A stretch of 64,000 bases of DNA from Anaeromyxobacter oryzisoli (GCF_022690765.1 NZ_JALCZA010000003.1:92501-156500); one strand, 5' to 3'; positions 1 to 8,563 are shown, counted from the stretch's first letter. Made by a program: numbers and translations. Notes: generated by a model from the letters alone, not told the origin.

Positions 1-491
1 ACCGGGGTGAGGCTCGTGGGCTCGCCGACGATGGCGTGGCGCGGGTGGACGCGCCCCTCGGCGAGGAGCTGCTTCGCCCCGAGGCACCCGACCTCCTCGT
101 CGGCGGTGAAGAGCAGCGTGAGCGGCGCGCGGTGCTCCCGGGCGCGCGCCGCCGCGACGAGGGCCGCGGCCAGGAACCCCTTGGTGTCGGCGGCCCCGCG
201 CCCGTACAGGAGGCCGTCGCGCTCCTCGCCGCGGAGGGCCTCGCTCCACCCCGCGTCGAAGGGCACGCAGTCGGTGTGGCCGACGAAGGCGAGGCCGCCC
301 GGCACGTCGGGGCCGCGGCGGCAGATCAGATCGCCCTTCGGCACGCCGAAGGCGTCGGTCCAGCAGAGCCGGCGCGTCTCGAAGCCGGCGGCGCGCGCCT
401 CGCGCTCGAGCAGGTCGAGGACGGGCAGGTTGGAGCGCGTCGAGGTCGAGTCGATGGCGACGAGGGCCTGGAGGAGGGGCACGAGATCCAT
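1..491 (-). CDS. argE: Acetylornithine deacetylase, N-terminal part (cut by window edge)
   Basis: M20-family metallopeptidase expected to remove the acetyl group from N-acetylornithine in arginine synthesis. Only about 163 N-terminal residues are in the window; the gene runs off the left edge. Visible motifs are GHTDCVPFD (metal-binding His and catalytic Asp), GRGAADTKGFLA (bridging Asp) and TADEEVGC (catalytic and metal-binding Glu pair), then VGEPTSL, which favours ArgE over DapE. It starts at an ATG whose first base is position 491, 58 bases downstream of the hutF-like stop on the same strand. An argC-argJB-argR operon lies further right. DapE or another M20 deacylase remains possible because the C-terminal half is missing. 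Confidence 0.8.
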   Translation of the reverse strand, partial: MDLVPLLQALVAIDSTSTRSNLPVLDLLEREARAAGFETRRLCWTDAFGVPKGDLICRRGPDVPGGLAFVGHTDCVPFDAGWSEALRGEERDGLLYGRGAADTKGFLAAALVAAARAREHRAPLTLLFTADEEVGCLGAKQLLAEGRVHPRHAIVGEPTSLTP

Positions 492-549
492 GCCCCGAGC
501 CTACGACGGCCCGGCGCGCGGCGCCCGGATCTTTCCCCCGTCCAGGACG

Positions 550-1932
550 TCAAGAAGCGCGCCAGAGCGCCGCCATCGCCTCGCGGAAGTCCGCGAGGAG
601 CTCCGCCCCGGTGGGGCGGCCGGGCGTGGTCCAGCCGTCCTCGACGATGGGCTCCCCTCCCACGAACGTGCTCTTCACCGCGCCGGGCGCCATCCCGAGC
701 GCCACCGTCGCGAGCAGCGCGTCCGGGGTGTCCGCGCCGGCGAGCGACGGGTCGTCGAGGTCCACGAGCACGAAGTCCGCCGGCTCGCCGGGCTCGAGCC
801 GGCCGCCGGGGAGGCCGAGCGCGGCCATGCCGCCGGCGGTGGCGGCGTCGAGGAGCCGCGCCGGGAGCGCGCCCGGGGGGTCGTCGAGGACCGCCCGCGT
901 GCCGCGGACGAGCCGGAGGTGCCCCTCGAGCGCGCGCGCCTCGCCGAGCGGATCGACCTCCGCGTGCGAGTCCACGCCGAGCGCGAGCCGGGCGCCCGCG
1001 GCGAGGAGGCGGTCGGCCGGGACGACCCCGGCTCCGAGGTTCCGGTCGGTGAGGGGGCACGCGCAGACCGTCGCGCCCGCGGCGCCGACCGCGGCCACGT
1101 CCGCGTCGTCGAGGTGGATCGCGTGGACGAGGGTGGTGGTGGGCCCGAGCGCGCCGAGGGACGCGAGGAGGCCGACCGGAGAGCGGCCGTGCTCGGCCCG
1201 GCAGGCGGCGACCTCGGCCGGCTCCGCGGCGGCCCGGACGTGGAGCGGGAGGTCCCGCGCGCGCGCCGCCTCGGCGAGGGCGCCGATCCAGTCCGGCGGG
1301 CAGGCGAGGACGTCCCTGGGCGCGAGGCCCACGCTGGCGAGGGGATCGGCGACGAGCGCGGCGCGGAGCCGCTCGACCGCGGCGAGCGCCAGCGCCGGCG
1401 ACTCCTCGACGGAGCGCGCCAGCGCTGGCTCCGGCCCCCCGTCGCCCGGGCGCGCGGTCGCGGCGCGGAGGAGGACGATCCGCAGCCCCACGGCGCGGGC
1501 GGCGCGGACGACCCGGAGGGCCAGCTCGTCGGGATCGGGGTAGGGGCGGCCGTCCGGATCGCGGTGCAGGTCGTGCAGCTCGCCGGCGCAGGTCACCCCG
1601 GCGCGGGCGAGCTCGAAGAAGGCGAAGCGGACGATCTTCTCGAAGGCGTCCGGGTCGAGCCGGCGGGCCGCGGCGCTCACCGCGGCGCGCCAGGCGGCGG
1701 CGTCCGCCCCGCGCCGCTCGGCCCGCCCCCGGAGCGCGCGCTGGAAGGCGTGCCCGTGCGCGGAGACGAGGCCGGGGAGGAGCAGGCGCCCGGGGAGCGG
1801 GACCACCTCGGCCCCCGGGGGCACCGCGCCGATCCGGTCCACCAGGCCGTCGCGGACGACGAGGGGCTCGCGGCCGTGGAAGGCGCCGCCGGCGAGGAGC
1901 TGGTCTGGGACGTAGGCGCGGAGCGTGGGCAC
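550..1932 (-). CDS. HutF-like amidohydrolase (formimidoylglutamate deiminase homologue) with altered active site
   Basis: 460-residue amidohydrolase whose closest recognisable relative is HutF, which hydrolyses N-formimino-glutamate in histidine degradation. Conserved features are the HGH metal motif (residues 59-61) followed by AFQRALRG, the HRDPDGRPYPDP segment, LVHAIHLD, TDRNLGAG and GVDSHAE with the metal Asp. Several expected catalytic positions differ: PLHVRAAAEP (229-238) has Arg where the family has its second His and Ala where the catalytic Glu is expected, and LAPRDVLA (204-211) has Arg and Leu where HutF has His and Arg. No other hut gene is in the window. It may be a diverged amidohydrolase with another substrate or an inactive homologue. 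It runs in the same direction as argE and divergently from dapF. Confidence 0.75.
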   Translation of the reverse strand: MPTLRAYVPDQLLAGGAFHGREPLVVRDGLVDRIGAVPPGAEVVPLPGRLLLPGLVSAHGHAFQRALRGRAERRGADAAAWRAAVSAAARRLDPDAFEKIVRFAFFELARAGVTCAGELHDLHRDPDGRPYPDPDELALRVVRAARAVGLRIVLLRAATARPGDGGPEPALARSVEESPALALAAVERLRAALVADPLASVGLAPRDVLACPPDWIGALAEAARARDLPLHVRAAAEPAEVAACRAEHGRSPVGLLASLGALGPTTTLVHAIHLDDADVAAVGAAGATVCACPLTDRNLGAGVVPADRLLAAGARLALGVDSHAEVDPLGEARALEGHLRLVRGTRAVLDDPPGALPARLLDAATAGGMAALGLPGGRLEPGEPADFVLVDLDDPSLAGADTPDALLATVALGMAPGAVKSTFVGGEPIVEDGWTTPGRPTGAELLADFREAMAALWRAS

Positions 1933-2004
1933 GGCGGTGCTTTACCCTCGCGCGCCCCCGCGCGCCAGCGCCCGGTCGGACGCCCGGCCGCAGGCGGGCG
2001 GGAG

Positions 2005-2034
2005 TTCGAACCCGCCCGGCCGCCGCGCTATGAT
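2005..2034 (+). promoter_or_regulatory. Possible promoter for dapF
   Basis: TTCGAA at 2005-2010 and TATGAT at 2029-2034 are separated by 18 bases. The predicted start of transcription would fall only a few bases before the dapF ATG at 2044, giving a nearly leaderless transcript. The -35-like element sits in the loop of a small GGGCGGG/CCCGCCC hairpin. The -35 match is weak. Confidence 0.35.
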
Positions 2035-2043
2035 GCGCCACCC

Positions 2044-2835
2044 ATGCCGCTCTCCTTCGTGAAGTACCACGGCCTCGGGAACGACTTCGTCGTCGTGGAC
2101 GGGCCGCTCGTGGACGCGGACCGCGCCCGCCGGATCTGCGATCGCCGTCGCGGGGTCGGCGCCGACGGGCTCGTCACGATCCTCCCGCCCCGCACGCCGG
2201 GGGCCGCGGCCTTCATGCACATCTACAACTCCGACGGCTCGGTGGCGGCGATGTGCGGGAACGCGATCCGCTGCGTGGCCCGGCACCTCGTCGAGCTCCG
2301 CGGCGTCCCCGGCCCGACGGTCGTCATCGACACCGACTCGGGCCCGAAGGCCTGCACGGTCCACCGCGGCGCGGGCGGCGCCGTCGAGGCGGTCTCGGTC
2401 GAGATGGGCCCGGCGCGGCTCCTCGGCTCGGAGGACTTCCCGGTCGAGGGCGAGGTGCACCACGCCACCCGCGTCTCGATGGGCAACCCCCACGTGGTGC
2501 TCTTCGAGGAGCCGTCCCGCGCGCGCGCCGCGGCGGTGGGGCCGCGCATCGAGCGGGCGGTGGACGGCGGCGTGAACGTGGGCTTCGCGCGCCCCGGGCC
2601 GGACGGCATCGATCTGGTGGTGTGGGAGCGCGGGGCGGGGCTCACCGACGCCTGCGGCACCGGCGCGTGCGCCGCCGCGGTGGCCTCGGTCGCGGCGGGG
2701 CGGATCGGCGCCGGCGCGCCCGTCCCGGTGCGGCTCCCCGGCGGCACCCTCTTCGTCACGGTCGCTCCGGACCGCGTCGGCGTCACGATGCGCGGCCCCG
2801 CGGAGCGGGTCTTCTCGGGCGAGGCGGACCTCTAA
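2044..2835 (+). CDS. dapF: Diaminopimelate epimerase
   Basis: Converts LL-diaminopimelate to the meso form for lysine and peptidoglycan synthesis, using two cysteines as acid and base. The 263-residue protein begins MPLSFVKYHGLGNDFVVVDG, the family's typical N-terminus, which fixes the start. It carries both active-site segments, AAMCGNAIRC and DACGTGACAA, plus GNPHVVLF and NVGFARP. Its length is close to the usual 270-280. It stands alone on the plus strand, divergent from the hutF-like gene, and is followed by a palindrome-rich gap. Confidence 0.96.
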   Translation: MPLSFVKYHGLGNDFVVVDGPLVDADRARRICDRRRGVGADGLVTILPPRTPGAAAFMHIYNSDGSVAAMCGNAIRCVARHLVELRGVPGPTVVIDTDSGPKACTVHRGAGGAVEAVSVEMGPARLLGSEDFPVEGEVHHATRVSMGNPHVVLFEEPSRARAAAVGPRIERAVDGGVNVGFARPGPDGIDLVVWERGAGLTDACGTGACAAAVASVAAGRIGAGAPVPVRLPGGTLFVTVAPDRVGVTMRGPAERVFSGEADL

Positions 2836-3139
2836 ACGGCCGATCATGATTCGAGAACGGTCAGCGGGGAGGGGCCCCACCGCAGGTGGGGAGGGGCAGC
2901 GCCCCTCCCCGCGGGACAGCGCGCGCCAGCGCGCGTGGGCCCCGCGGAGCCAGGGGTGGGGCCCCGGCGAGCTTCGCTCGACGGGGCGGGGGCGCAGACC
3001 CCGTGTAAACATGGCTAAACGAGGGCGCGAGGCGCGACACCGAAGGTGTTCGCGAATCGCGAACCCTCGTTTAGCTGGCTCGGAGCGCCGCGGAACGACC
3101 ATGACGACTCGCCTCGAGACTCGCGCGGAGCGGCACTAG
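2836..3139. other. Palindrome-rich intergenic gap
   Basis: No credible gene. Positions about 2864-3000 are made of short palindromes on GGGGAGGGGC/GCCCCTCCCC, GCGCGCCAGCGCGC and CGAGCTTCGCTCG, typical of GC-rich intergenic repeats. A 62-base hairpin (3014-3075) follows. The open frame crossing this stretch is rich in Arg, Gly and Pro and tracks the palindromes, so it is not called. Confidence 0.6.
3014..3075. repeat. Long composite hairpin upstream of the REC-GAF regulator
   Basis: The 12-base arms GCTAAACGAGGG (3014-3025) and CCCTCGTTTAGC (3064-3075) are perfect complements. Inside them a second stem, CGCGACACC against GGTGTTCGCG with one bulged T, closes on a GAA loop. The outer arms are AT-richer than their surroundings. 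It lies 64 bases before the next gene's ATG. It could be a terminator for dapF, a REP-like element or a leader structure. Confidence 0.7.
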
Positions 3140-5005
3140 ATGGCGACCGGCCGGATCCTCGTCGTGGACGACGAGAAGTTCTTCCAGGACCTGTTCCGGG
3201 ACGCGCTCGCCGAGGCCGGTCATGCGACCCGGATCGCCGCCTCCGCGGAGGAGGCCCTCGATCGGCTCGGCGAGGAGCGCTTCGACCTGCTCGTCACCGA
3301 CGTGGTGATGCCCGGGCAGGACGGCATCGCCCTCGTGCGCGAGGCGCGGCGGCGCGATCCGGACCTCGAGGCGGTGGCGATCACCGGGCACGAGGACGTC
3401 CGGCTCGCGGTCCAGGCGATGAAGGCCGGCTGCGCCGATTTCCTCACCAAGCCCATCGAGCGCGAGGAGCTGCTCCGGGTCGCCGACCGGGCCCTCTCGC
3501 GGGCGTCGCTCCGGCGCGAGCACTCGCAGCTCCTCACCGAGAACCTCGAGTTCGCCAAGGCGCAGGCGCTCTATCGGCAGGGGCTCCAGATCCTCGCCTC
3601 CCTCGACGGCGAGCGGATCGTGGACCTCGCCCTCTCGATCCTCGCCCGCGTGACCGACGCGCAGGGCGCGGCGCTCTGGGTGGCCGACGAGAAGGGCCAG
3701 CTCCAGCTCCGCGGCTACCGCGGGCTGGTGGACCGGGCGAGCCTCCCGGTCCGGATCGACCCGCGCGACCCCGCCTGGGCGGAGCCGCTCCAGGCCGGCG
3801 CGCCGTTCCAGGCGTCGTTCGCCGAGCCCGGCGAGGCGTTCCTCGTGCCGCTCGTCGCGGACGACGAGCCGGTCGGGCTCGCCCTCGTCTCCGATCGCGC
3901 CCGCGGCCGGTTCGGGGACGACGAGCACGCGGCCGCCCTCACCGTCGCCGACTTCACGGCCATCGCCGTGAAGAACGCCCGGCGCTTCCAGGCGCTCGAG
4001 CGCGTCGGCCTGCGCGACCGCGAGACCGGCGCCTACAACCTCGCCTACTTCGTCGACTACGCCGGCAAGGAGTTCTACAAGGCCCGGCGGTACGGCCGCG
4101 CGTTCTCGCTGGTGGTCCTGTCGGTGGACAACGCGGAGCAGCTCCGGAAGGAGGCCGGCCGCGACGAGTACCGCCGGGTGATCCGCGACCTCGTGAGCGC
4201 GACCTCCCGCGTCGCGCGCGACGCGGACATCCTCGCGAAGGTCTCGGAGAGCGAGTACTACGTCCTCCTCCCCGAGACCGACTACTTCGGCGCGCTCATG
4301 TTCCTCCGTCGCGCGACGGAGGAGGTGCGCAAGGAGGAGTCCGTCCGGCGCGTCGAGGAGCGGCTCCCGGTCCTGCTCTCGATGGGCGCCGCCACCTTCC
4401 CGAAGGACGGGGAAGACTTCGACGAGCTGCTCCACTGGGCCCGGGGGCGGGTGCAGGAGCAGCGCGGATCGCTCCTGCGGCGGCTCCACCTCGACGACCT
4501 CGGCCGGAACGCCTTCTGGGAGCTCGCCGACCTGCTCCTCTCGGACAGGGCCCCCATCCCGGAGACCTCGCCGTCGGCGCGGCTCGACGACGACGGCGAG
4601 CTCTTCGCGGCCGCCCAGCGCGAGGCCGCCCGGGAGATCGCCCGCGACCCGCGCGCCCGCGGCCTCCTCTACGTGGGCGTGAAGGACGGCCTCGCCGGCG
4701 CCCCGCTCCGCGACGCGCTCCCGCCCGGCGATCCCGCCGCGCGCGCCGGCGACGGCTCCGTCCGGGTCTACCTCCTCGGCCCACGCGGCGGCGGCGAGGA
4801 CGCGCCGCCGCACCCGCTCGTCACCGAGGTCTACCTCGACGGCGACCAGCGCCTCGCCGGCCACGAGCTCCTGCTCTTCATGTCCGAGCACTCGGCGTAC
4901 GGCCTCCTCTCGGCCGGCGGCCGCACGTTCCACACCTCCGACGTGCCGCTCGTGGACGCCCTGGTCTCGAAGCTCCAGGCGCTCTACGACCTGCAGCCGC
5001 TCTAG
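3140..5005 (+). CDS. Response regulator: REC-GAF-degenerate GGDEF-C-terminal domain
   Basis: Cytoplasmic signalling protein of 621 residues. Residues 5-120 form a receiver with acidic pair D10/D11, phospho-acceptor D54 (TDVVMPG) and Lys in FLTKPIE. A GAF-like domain follows at about 150-285, then a GGDEF-type fold at about 290-450. The signature loop there reads SESEY (369-373) followed by YVLLP, so the GGDEF catalytic residues are absent and diguanylate cyclase activity is unlikely. The last 160 residues, with LVTEVYLDGD and LLLFMSEHSAYGLLS, match no domain I recognise. The REC-DUF4388 gene follows 12 bases later, so the two are probably cotranscribed. No output DNA-binding domain is visible. 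Confidence 0.85.
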   Translation: MATGRILVVDDEKFFQDLFRDALAEAGHATRIAASAEEALDRLGEERFDLLVTDVVMPGQDGIALVREARRRDPDLEAVAITGHEDVRLAVQAMKAGCADFLTKPIEREELLRVADRALSRASLRREHSQLLTENLEFAKAQALYRQGLQILASLDGERIVDLALSILARVTDAQGAALWVADEKGQLQLRGYRGLVDRASLPVRIDPRDPAWAEPLQAGAPFQASFAEPGEAFLVPLVADDEPVGLALVSDRARGRFGDDEHAAALTVADFTAIAVKNARRFQALERVGLRDRETGAYNLAYFVDYAGKEFYKARRYGRAFSLVVLSVDNAEQLRKEAGRDEYRRVIRDLVSATSRVARDADILAKVSESEYYVLLPETDYFGALMFLRRATEEVRKEESVRRVEERLPVLLSMGAATFPKDGEDFDELLHWARGRVQEQRGSLLRRLHLDDLGRNAFWELADLLLSDRAPIPETSPSARLDDDGELFAAAQREAAREIARDPRARGLLYVGVKDGLAGAPLRDALPPGDPAARAGDGSVRVYLLGPRGGGEDAPPHPLVTEVYLDGDQRLAGHELLLFMSEHSAYGLLSAGGRTFHTSDVPLVDALVSKLQALYDLQPL

Positions 5006-5017
5006 CGGGACTCCCCC

Positions 5018-6472
5018 ATGCCCCCCGTCCGGAAGATCCTCGTCGCCGATCCCGACCCGGCCGTCGTGCGCGCGCTCGCGCCGGCGCTCCGCCAGCGCGG
5101 GTACCAGGTCCACGCCGCTCGCGACGGGTCCCGCGCCCTCCAGATCGCGATCCTGCGGTTCCCGGATCTCATCCTCTTCGACGAGCGGTGCCCGCTGCTC
5201 GACGCACGGACCTTCGTCCGGATCCTCCGCACGAACCCGCGCACCGAGCGGATCCCGGTCATCCTCACCGGCGAGGCCGTCGAGCCGGACCGGGCCCGGC
5301 TCGGGACCTGGCTCAAGAAGCCCTTCAACCACGACGAGGTGCTCGCCCGGATCGAGCAGGTGTTCCGGCGCGTGGACGCGTCGCGCGCGGTCTCCGGCGA
5401 CGGCCGCGACATCGAGGGGAACCTCGCGCAGATCCCGCTCGTCGATCTCCTCCAGATCCTCTCGGTGAACAAGAAGAGCGGCCGGCTCACGGTCGAGCGG
5501 GAGGGCGAGCACGCCGAGATCGCGCTCCGGGACGGCCGCGTCACGGACGCGACGGTCGGCGTCGTCACCGGCGAGAAGGCCCTCTTCCGGCTCCTCACCC
5601 GCCGCGAGGGCCAGTTCGCCTTCGTCCCGGGGCAGGACGTCGGGGCCGAGCGGATCGAGCGCAAGGTCGAGGAGCTCGTCCTCGAGGGGCTCCGGCAGGC
5701 CGACGAGGTGGCCCGCCTCCTCCCGCACCTGCCGGCGGCGACGGACGCGATCGAGCTCGCGGTCCACCCGAGCGAGATCCCCCTCGGGCTCCACCCGGTG
5801 ACCGAGGAGGTGGTGGCGCTCCTCGACGGGCCGCGTCGCTTCCAGGACGTCGTCGACCGCTGCCGCGCCTCGGATCTCGAGGCGATGCGGGCCGCGCTCG
5901 CGCTCCTCGAGCACGGGTACGCCCGCCGCAGGGAGGGAGGCGCCCCCGCGCCACGGGGCGAGCTGCTCGCCGCGCACGAGCTGCACGGGCTCCGGGCCCG
6001 GATCGCCCGCGGCCGCTCCTCCGGTCCGCAGACCGTCGGGAAGATCGTCGTCGCCGGCGGCGGCCCGCTCGCGCGCCGCGCCGCCCTCGCCCGCTTCCAG
6101 ACCGTCCCGGGCTTCCGGCCCGAGGCCGCGCCGCCCTCGGTGTTCGGCACCCTCGGGCGGCTCACGCTCGGCGACGGCGTGCGGGTGGACCTCGCCGAGC
6201 TCCCCGGCGATCGGGCCCAGCGCCCGCTGTGGCGGCCGTTCGCGTCCGGCGCGGTGGGCGCGCTCGTCCTCCTCCCCGCCGACGACGCCGAGCCGCTCCT
6301 CGACGAGCTCGCCAAGGTGCTCCGGCTCCCGGTCGTCGTGTGCGGGCCCTCGGAGGCTTCGGTCCCCGCCGCGCTCCGGGAGGCACCTGGCGGGTTCGTC
6401 TTCGGCGGGAGCGACGCGGCCGAGGGGCTGCGGGCGCTGCTCGCCGGCGCCGGCGTGCGGCAGGTGTACTGA
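5018..6472 (+). CDS. Response regulator: REC-DUF4388 (PATAN-like)-degenerate G domain
   Basis: 484 residues. Receiver at 5-120 with phospho-acceptor D55 (LFDERCP) and Lys in WLKKPF; its N-terminal acidic group is DPD. Residues about 135-250 match the DUF4388/PATAN type (IEGNLAQIPLVDLLQILS, then KKSGRLTV and LFRLLTRREG), common in Myxococcota regulators. The final 160 residues resemble a small-GTPase fold (KIVVAGGGPLARRA, later LAELPGD and VGALVLLP), but the P-loop lacks the GK[ST] signature, so nucleotide binding is doubtful. It follows the REC-GAF gene by 12 bases and probably shares its pathway. The last-domain assignment is weak. Confidence 0.8.
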   Translation: MPPVRKILVADPDPAVVRALAPALRQRGYQVHAARDGSRALQIAILRFPDLILFDERCPLLDARTFVRILRTNPRTERIPVILTGEAVEPDRARLGTWLKKPFNHDEVLARIEQVFRRVDASRAVSGDGRDIEGNLAQIPLVDLLQILSVNKKSGRLTVEREGEHAEIALRDGRVTDATVGVVTGEKALFRLLTRREGQFAFVPGQDVGAERIERKVEELVLEGLRQADEVARLLPHLPAATDAIELAVHPSEIPLGLHPVTEEVVALLDGPRRFQDVVDRCRASDLEAMRAALALLEHGYARRREGGAPAPRGELLAAHELHGLRARIARGRSSGPQTVGKIVVAGGGPLARRAALARFQTVPGFRPEAAPPSVFGTLGRLTLGDGVRVDLAELPGDRAQRPLWRPFASGAVGALVLLPADDAEPLLDELAKVLRLPVVVCGPSEASVPAALREAPGGFVFGGSDAAEGLRALLAGAGVRQVY

Positions 6473-6517
6473 GCGTCACCTTCACGCTCGCTCCGCACCC
6501 GAACGCGAACGCGCACC

Positions 6518-6700
6518 CGTGATCCGTGCCCGTCACCGTCACCGGCTTCTCCGTGACCCGTGAACCGGGTCGCGTGGCCCGTGGCCCGGTTCCCGTGTTC
6601 CGACCGCGCCGTCGGATCACGGGCCAGGGGACACGGGAGGCGGGAGGCGGGCACGGGCGGCGGTGACGGATACGGTCACGGTCACGGTCACGGTCACGGG
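6518..6700. repeat. CCGTG/CACGG palindromic repeat, copy A (convergent junction)
   Basis: The left half is rich in CCGTG (CCGTGCCCGTCACCGTCACC begins at 6524) and the right half in CACGG, ending in four GGTCAC steps. The halves meet near a CCGAC/GTCGG centre around 6590-6605, so the element can fold into a very long hairpin. The shared core is 6524-6571. It fills the space between the convergent REC-DUF4388 gene and the 103-residue hypothetical gene. Confidence 0.85.
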
Positions 6701-6729
6701 AGGCTGGACGAGCCGTCCCCTCACGCCCG

Positions 6730-7041
6730 CTAGCCGCCGATCGCTTCCCCCAGCGCGGCGCGGACGGCGGGGCTGCCGCAGAGCAGGCGGAACTCGGCCC
6801 GCGTGAGCCAGGAGGTGCGGGAGCCCCGCTGGTCGCGGAGGGTGAGCCGGACCCGCTCCGCCTCGCGCGCGACGGTGGCCGCCGCCCCGGCGGAGAGCGC
6901 CCGCTCGAGCGAGCGGAGGTGACGGTGGATCCGGAGCGCCCGCTTCCCCTCCGGCGACGAGAGGGCGAGGAAGTGGCGATTCCGGCTGAAGCCGGGATCG
7001 TCGCGCAGGCGCTCGACGGCGCGCATCACGAAGTCCGCCAT
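6730..7041 (-). CDS. Hypothetical protein, 103 residues
   Basis: Not recognised. The protein is small, basic and mostly helical, with N-terminus MADFVMRAVERLRDDPGFSR and repeated charged segments (RALRIHRHLRSLERAL, REAERVRLTLRDQRG). No cysteine motif, signal peptide or membrane segment is visible. The ATG at 7041 follows a CCTGG on the coding strand that is only a weak ribosome site. Codon use is GC3-rich like its neighbours, which supports a real gene. It is convergent with the REC-DUF4388 gene and 112 bases downstream of the M16 peptidase on the same strand. Confidence 0.55.
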   Translation of the reverse strand: MADFVMRAVERLRDDPGFSRNRHFLALSSPEGKRALRIHRHLRSLERALSAGAAATVAREAERVRLTLRDQRGSRTSWLTRAEFRLLCGSPAVRAALGEAIGG

Positions 7042-7153
7042 CGACCCAGGAGGTTAGCACCACCTCCCGCGCGCCGACCACCGATCGGCGCGCCGGGCGA
7101 TCGCCGGGAGGGCCGCCACGTGCCGCGGGGCCGCCCCACCCGACGGCGAGGCG

Positions 7154-8563
7154 TCACGCCGGGATTACCGAGGTCCCGCTCACGATCCGCTCGATGGAGG
7201 CGCGCTCCCGGCGGCGGGCGGGCCCGACCACCACCGCGACGGCGTTCCGGCGCCGGAAGGTCTCGCGCGCGACGCGCTGGAGATCCGCCGGCGTCACCGC
7301 CTCGACCCGGCGGCAGCGCTCCTCGAACCCCTCCGGGGCGGAGAGCACCTCGCCGGCGCCGTACCAGCCGGCGAGGTCGGCGGCGGAGTCGAGCGAGAAG
7401 GCGAGCGTCATCCGGTGGCGGCGCTGGACGCGGAGCAGCTCCTCCTCGGGCACCGGCCGCGCCGCGAGGTCGCCCAGCACGCGCAGGACCTCCTCGACGA
7501 CCCGGGGCAGCTTCCGCGGCGCGCAGGCGCCGTCGACGACGGTCATCCCGGAGTCGGCGAAGGTGTCGATCCCGGCGTGGAGCGAGTACGCGAGGCCGCG
7601 CCGCTCCACGATCTCGAAGGGGAGCCGCGAGGAGAGCCCGTCGTCGAGGATCCGCCGGATGCAGAGGTGGACCGGGTAGTCGGGGTGGCGCTCCGGCGGG
7701 CACGGGAACGACAGCGAGAACTCCGCCTGCGCGTCGTCGTGGCCGACGATCTCGACCCGGGCGCCGTCGGGCCAGCCCGGCGCCGGCCGATCCACGCTCA
7801 GCCGCCCCCGGGGCAGCTTGCCGAGGTACCGCTCCGCGAGGGACGCCACCTCGGCCGGGCGCACCGGCCCGGCCACCGCGAGGACGAGGTTCGCCCCGGT
7901 GTAGAAGCGCGCGTGGTGTGCGCGGACGTCACGCGGCGTGAGCCTGCGGACGATCTCCGGCGTGCCGGCGATCTTGAGGGCGAGGGGGTGCTCGCCGAAG
8001 ACGATCCGCTTCGAGAGGTTGTCCGGGTCGATGTCCCGCCCGTCCGCGTCCACCTCGTCGAGGATCTCCTCGAGGATCACCTCGCGCTCGACGTCCATCT
8101 CCTTGAGGAGCGGCCGGGTGATGAGATCGCCGAGCACCTCCAGCCCGACGCCCACCTCCTCCGGGTGAATGGGGGTGTAGTAGCAGCCGTGGTCGCGGGC
8201 GGTGATCCCGTTCAGGCTCCCGCCCGCCGCCTCGACCGCGGCGTTCATCGCCACGGTGTCGGGGAACCCGATCGAGCCCCGGAAGAAGAGGTGCTCGAGG
8301 AAGTGCGAGACGCCGTTCCGCTCGGGGGTCTCGTGCCGCGAGCCGGCGCGCACGTAGAGCGCGATCATCGCGGAGTGCAGCCCGGGCGCGGGGGCGGTCA
8401 GGACCCGCAGCCCGTTGGGCAGGACGGCACGCTCGATCTCGCCCCAGTCCGGCGCGCGGTGAGCTCGCGCCGCCGGTCGCCCGCGCGGCGCCGCCACCCG
8501 GAACCCGCGCCGGGCCGGTCCCACGTTCTCCTTCGTGCGCAGCTCGTGCCTCGGCCGCCTCAT
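7154..8563 (-). CDS. M16-family zinc peptidase (processing-peptidase type)
   Basis: 469 residues with the inverted zinc motif HFLEH (87-91) and the distal Glu in EREVILEEILDE (about 165/166), as in active M16 subunits. The N domain has LPNGLRVL and the C domain has the pairing RGLAYSLHAG. The first 40 residues are basic and precede the domain; no clear signal peptide is seen. The ATG at 8563 overlaps the stop of the upstream histidine kinase by four bases, so the two are translationally coupled. Bacterial M16B enzymes often work with an inactive partner, and none is seen here. Substrate unknown. Confidence 0.88.
   Translation of the reverse strand: MRRPRHELRTKENVGPARRGFRVAAPRGRPAARAHRAPDWGEIERAVLPNGLRVLTAPAPGLHSAMIALYVRAGSRHETPERNGVSHFLEHLFFRGSIGFPDTVAMNAAVEAAGGSLNGITARDHGCYYTPIHPEEVGVGLEVLGDLITRPLLKEMDVEREVILEEILDEVDADGRDIDPDNLSKRIVFGEHPLALKIAGTPEIVRRLTPRDVRAHHARFYTGANLVLAVAGPVRPAEVASLAERYLGKLPRGRLSVDRPAPGWPDGARVEIVGHDDAQAEFSLSFPCPPERHPDYPVHLCIRRILDDGLSSRLPFEIVERRGLAYSLHAGIDTFADSGMTVVDGACAPRKLPRVVEEVLRVLGDLAARPVPEEELLRVQRRHRMTLAFSLDSAADLAGWYGAGEVLSAPEGFEERCRRVEAVTPADLQRVARETFRRRNAVAVVVGPARRRERASIERIVSGTSVIPA

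Noticed and set aside
7..2835. A 942-codon plus-strand open frame covering the hutF-like region and dapF
   Set aside because: Only the last 263 codons (from 2044) are dapF. The rest is an Arg/Gly/Pro-rich antisense shadow of the hutF-like and argE genes.
2846..3139. A 97-codon open frame between dapF and the REC-GAF gene
   Set aside because: It runs through palindromic repeats and the composite hairpin, with low-complexity Arg/Gly composition and no ribosome site.
3071..5986. A 971-codon minus-strand open frame under the two response regulators
   Set aside because: Composition is that of an antisense frame in GC-rich DNA (long runs of Glu, Val, Arg, Leu) and it conflicts with two clear genes on the other strand.
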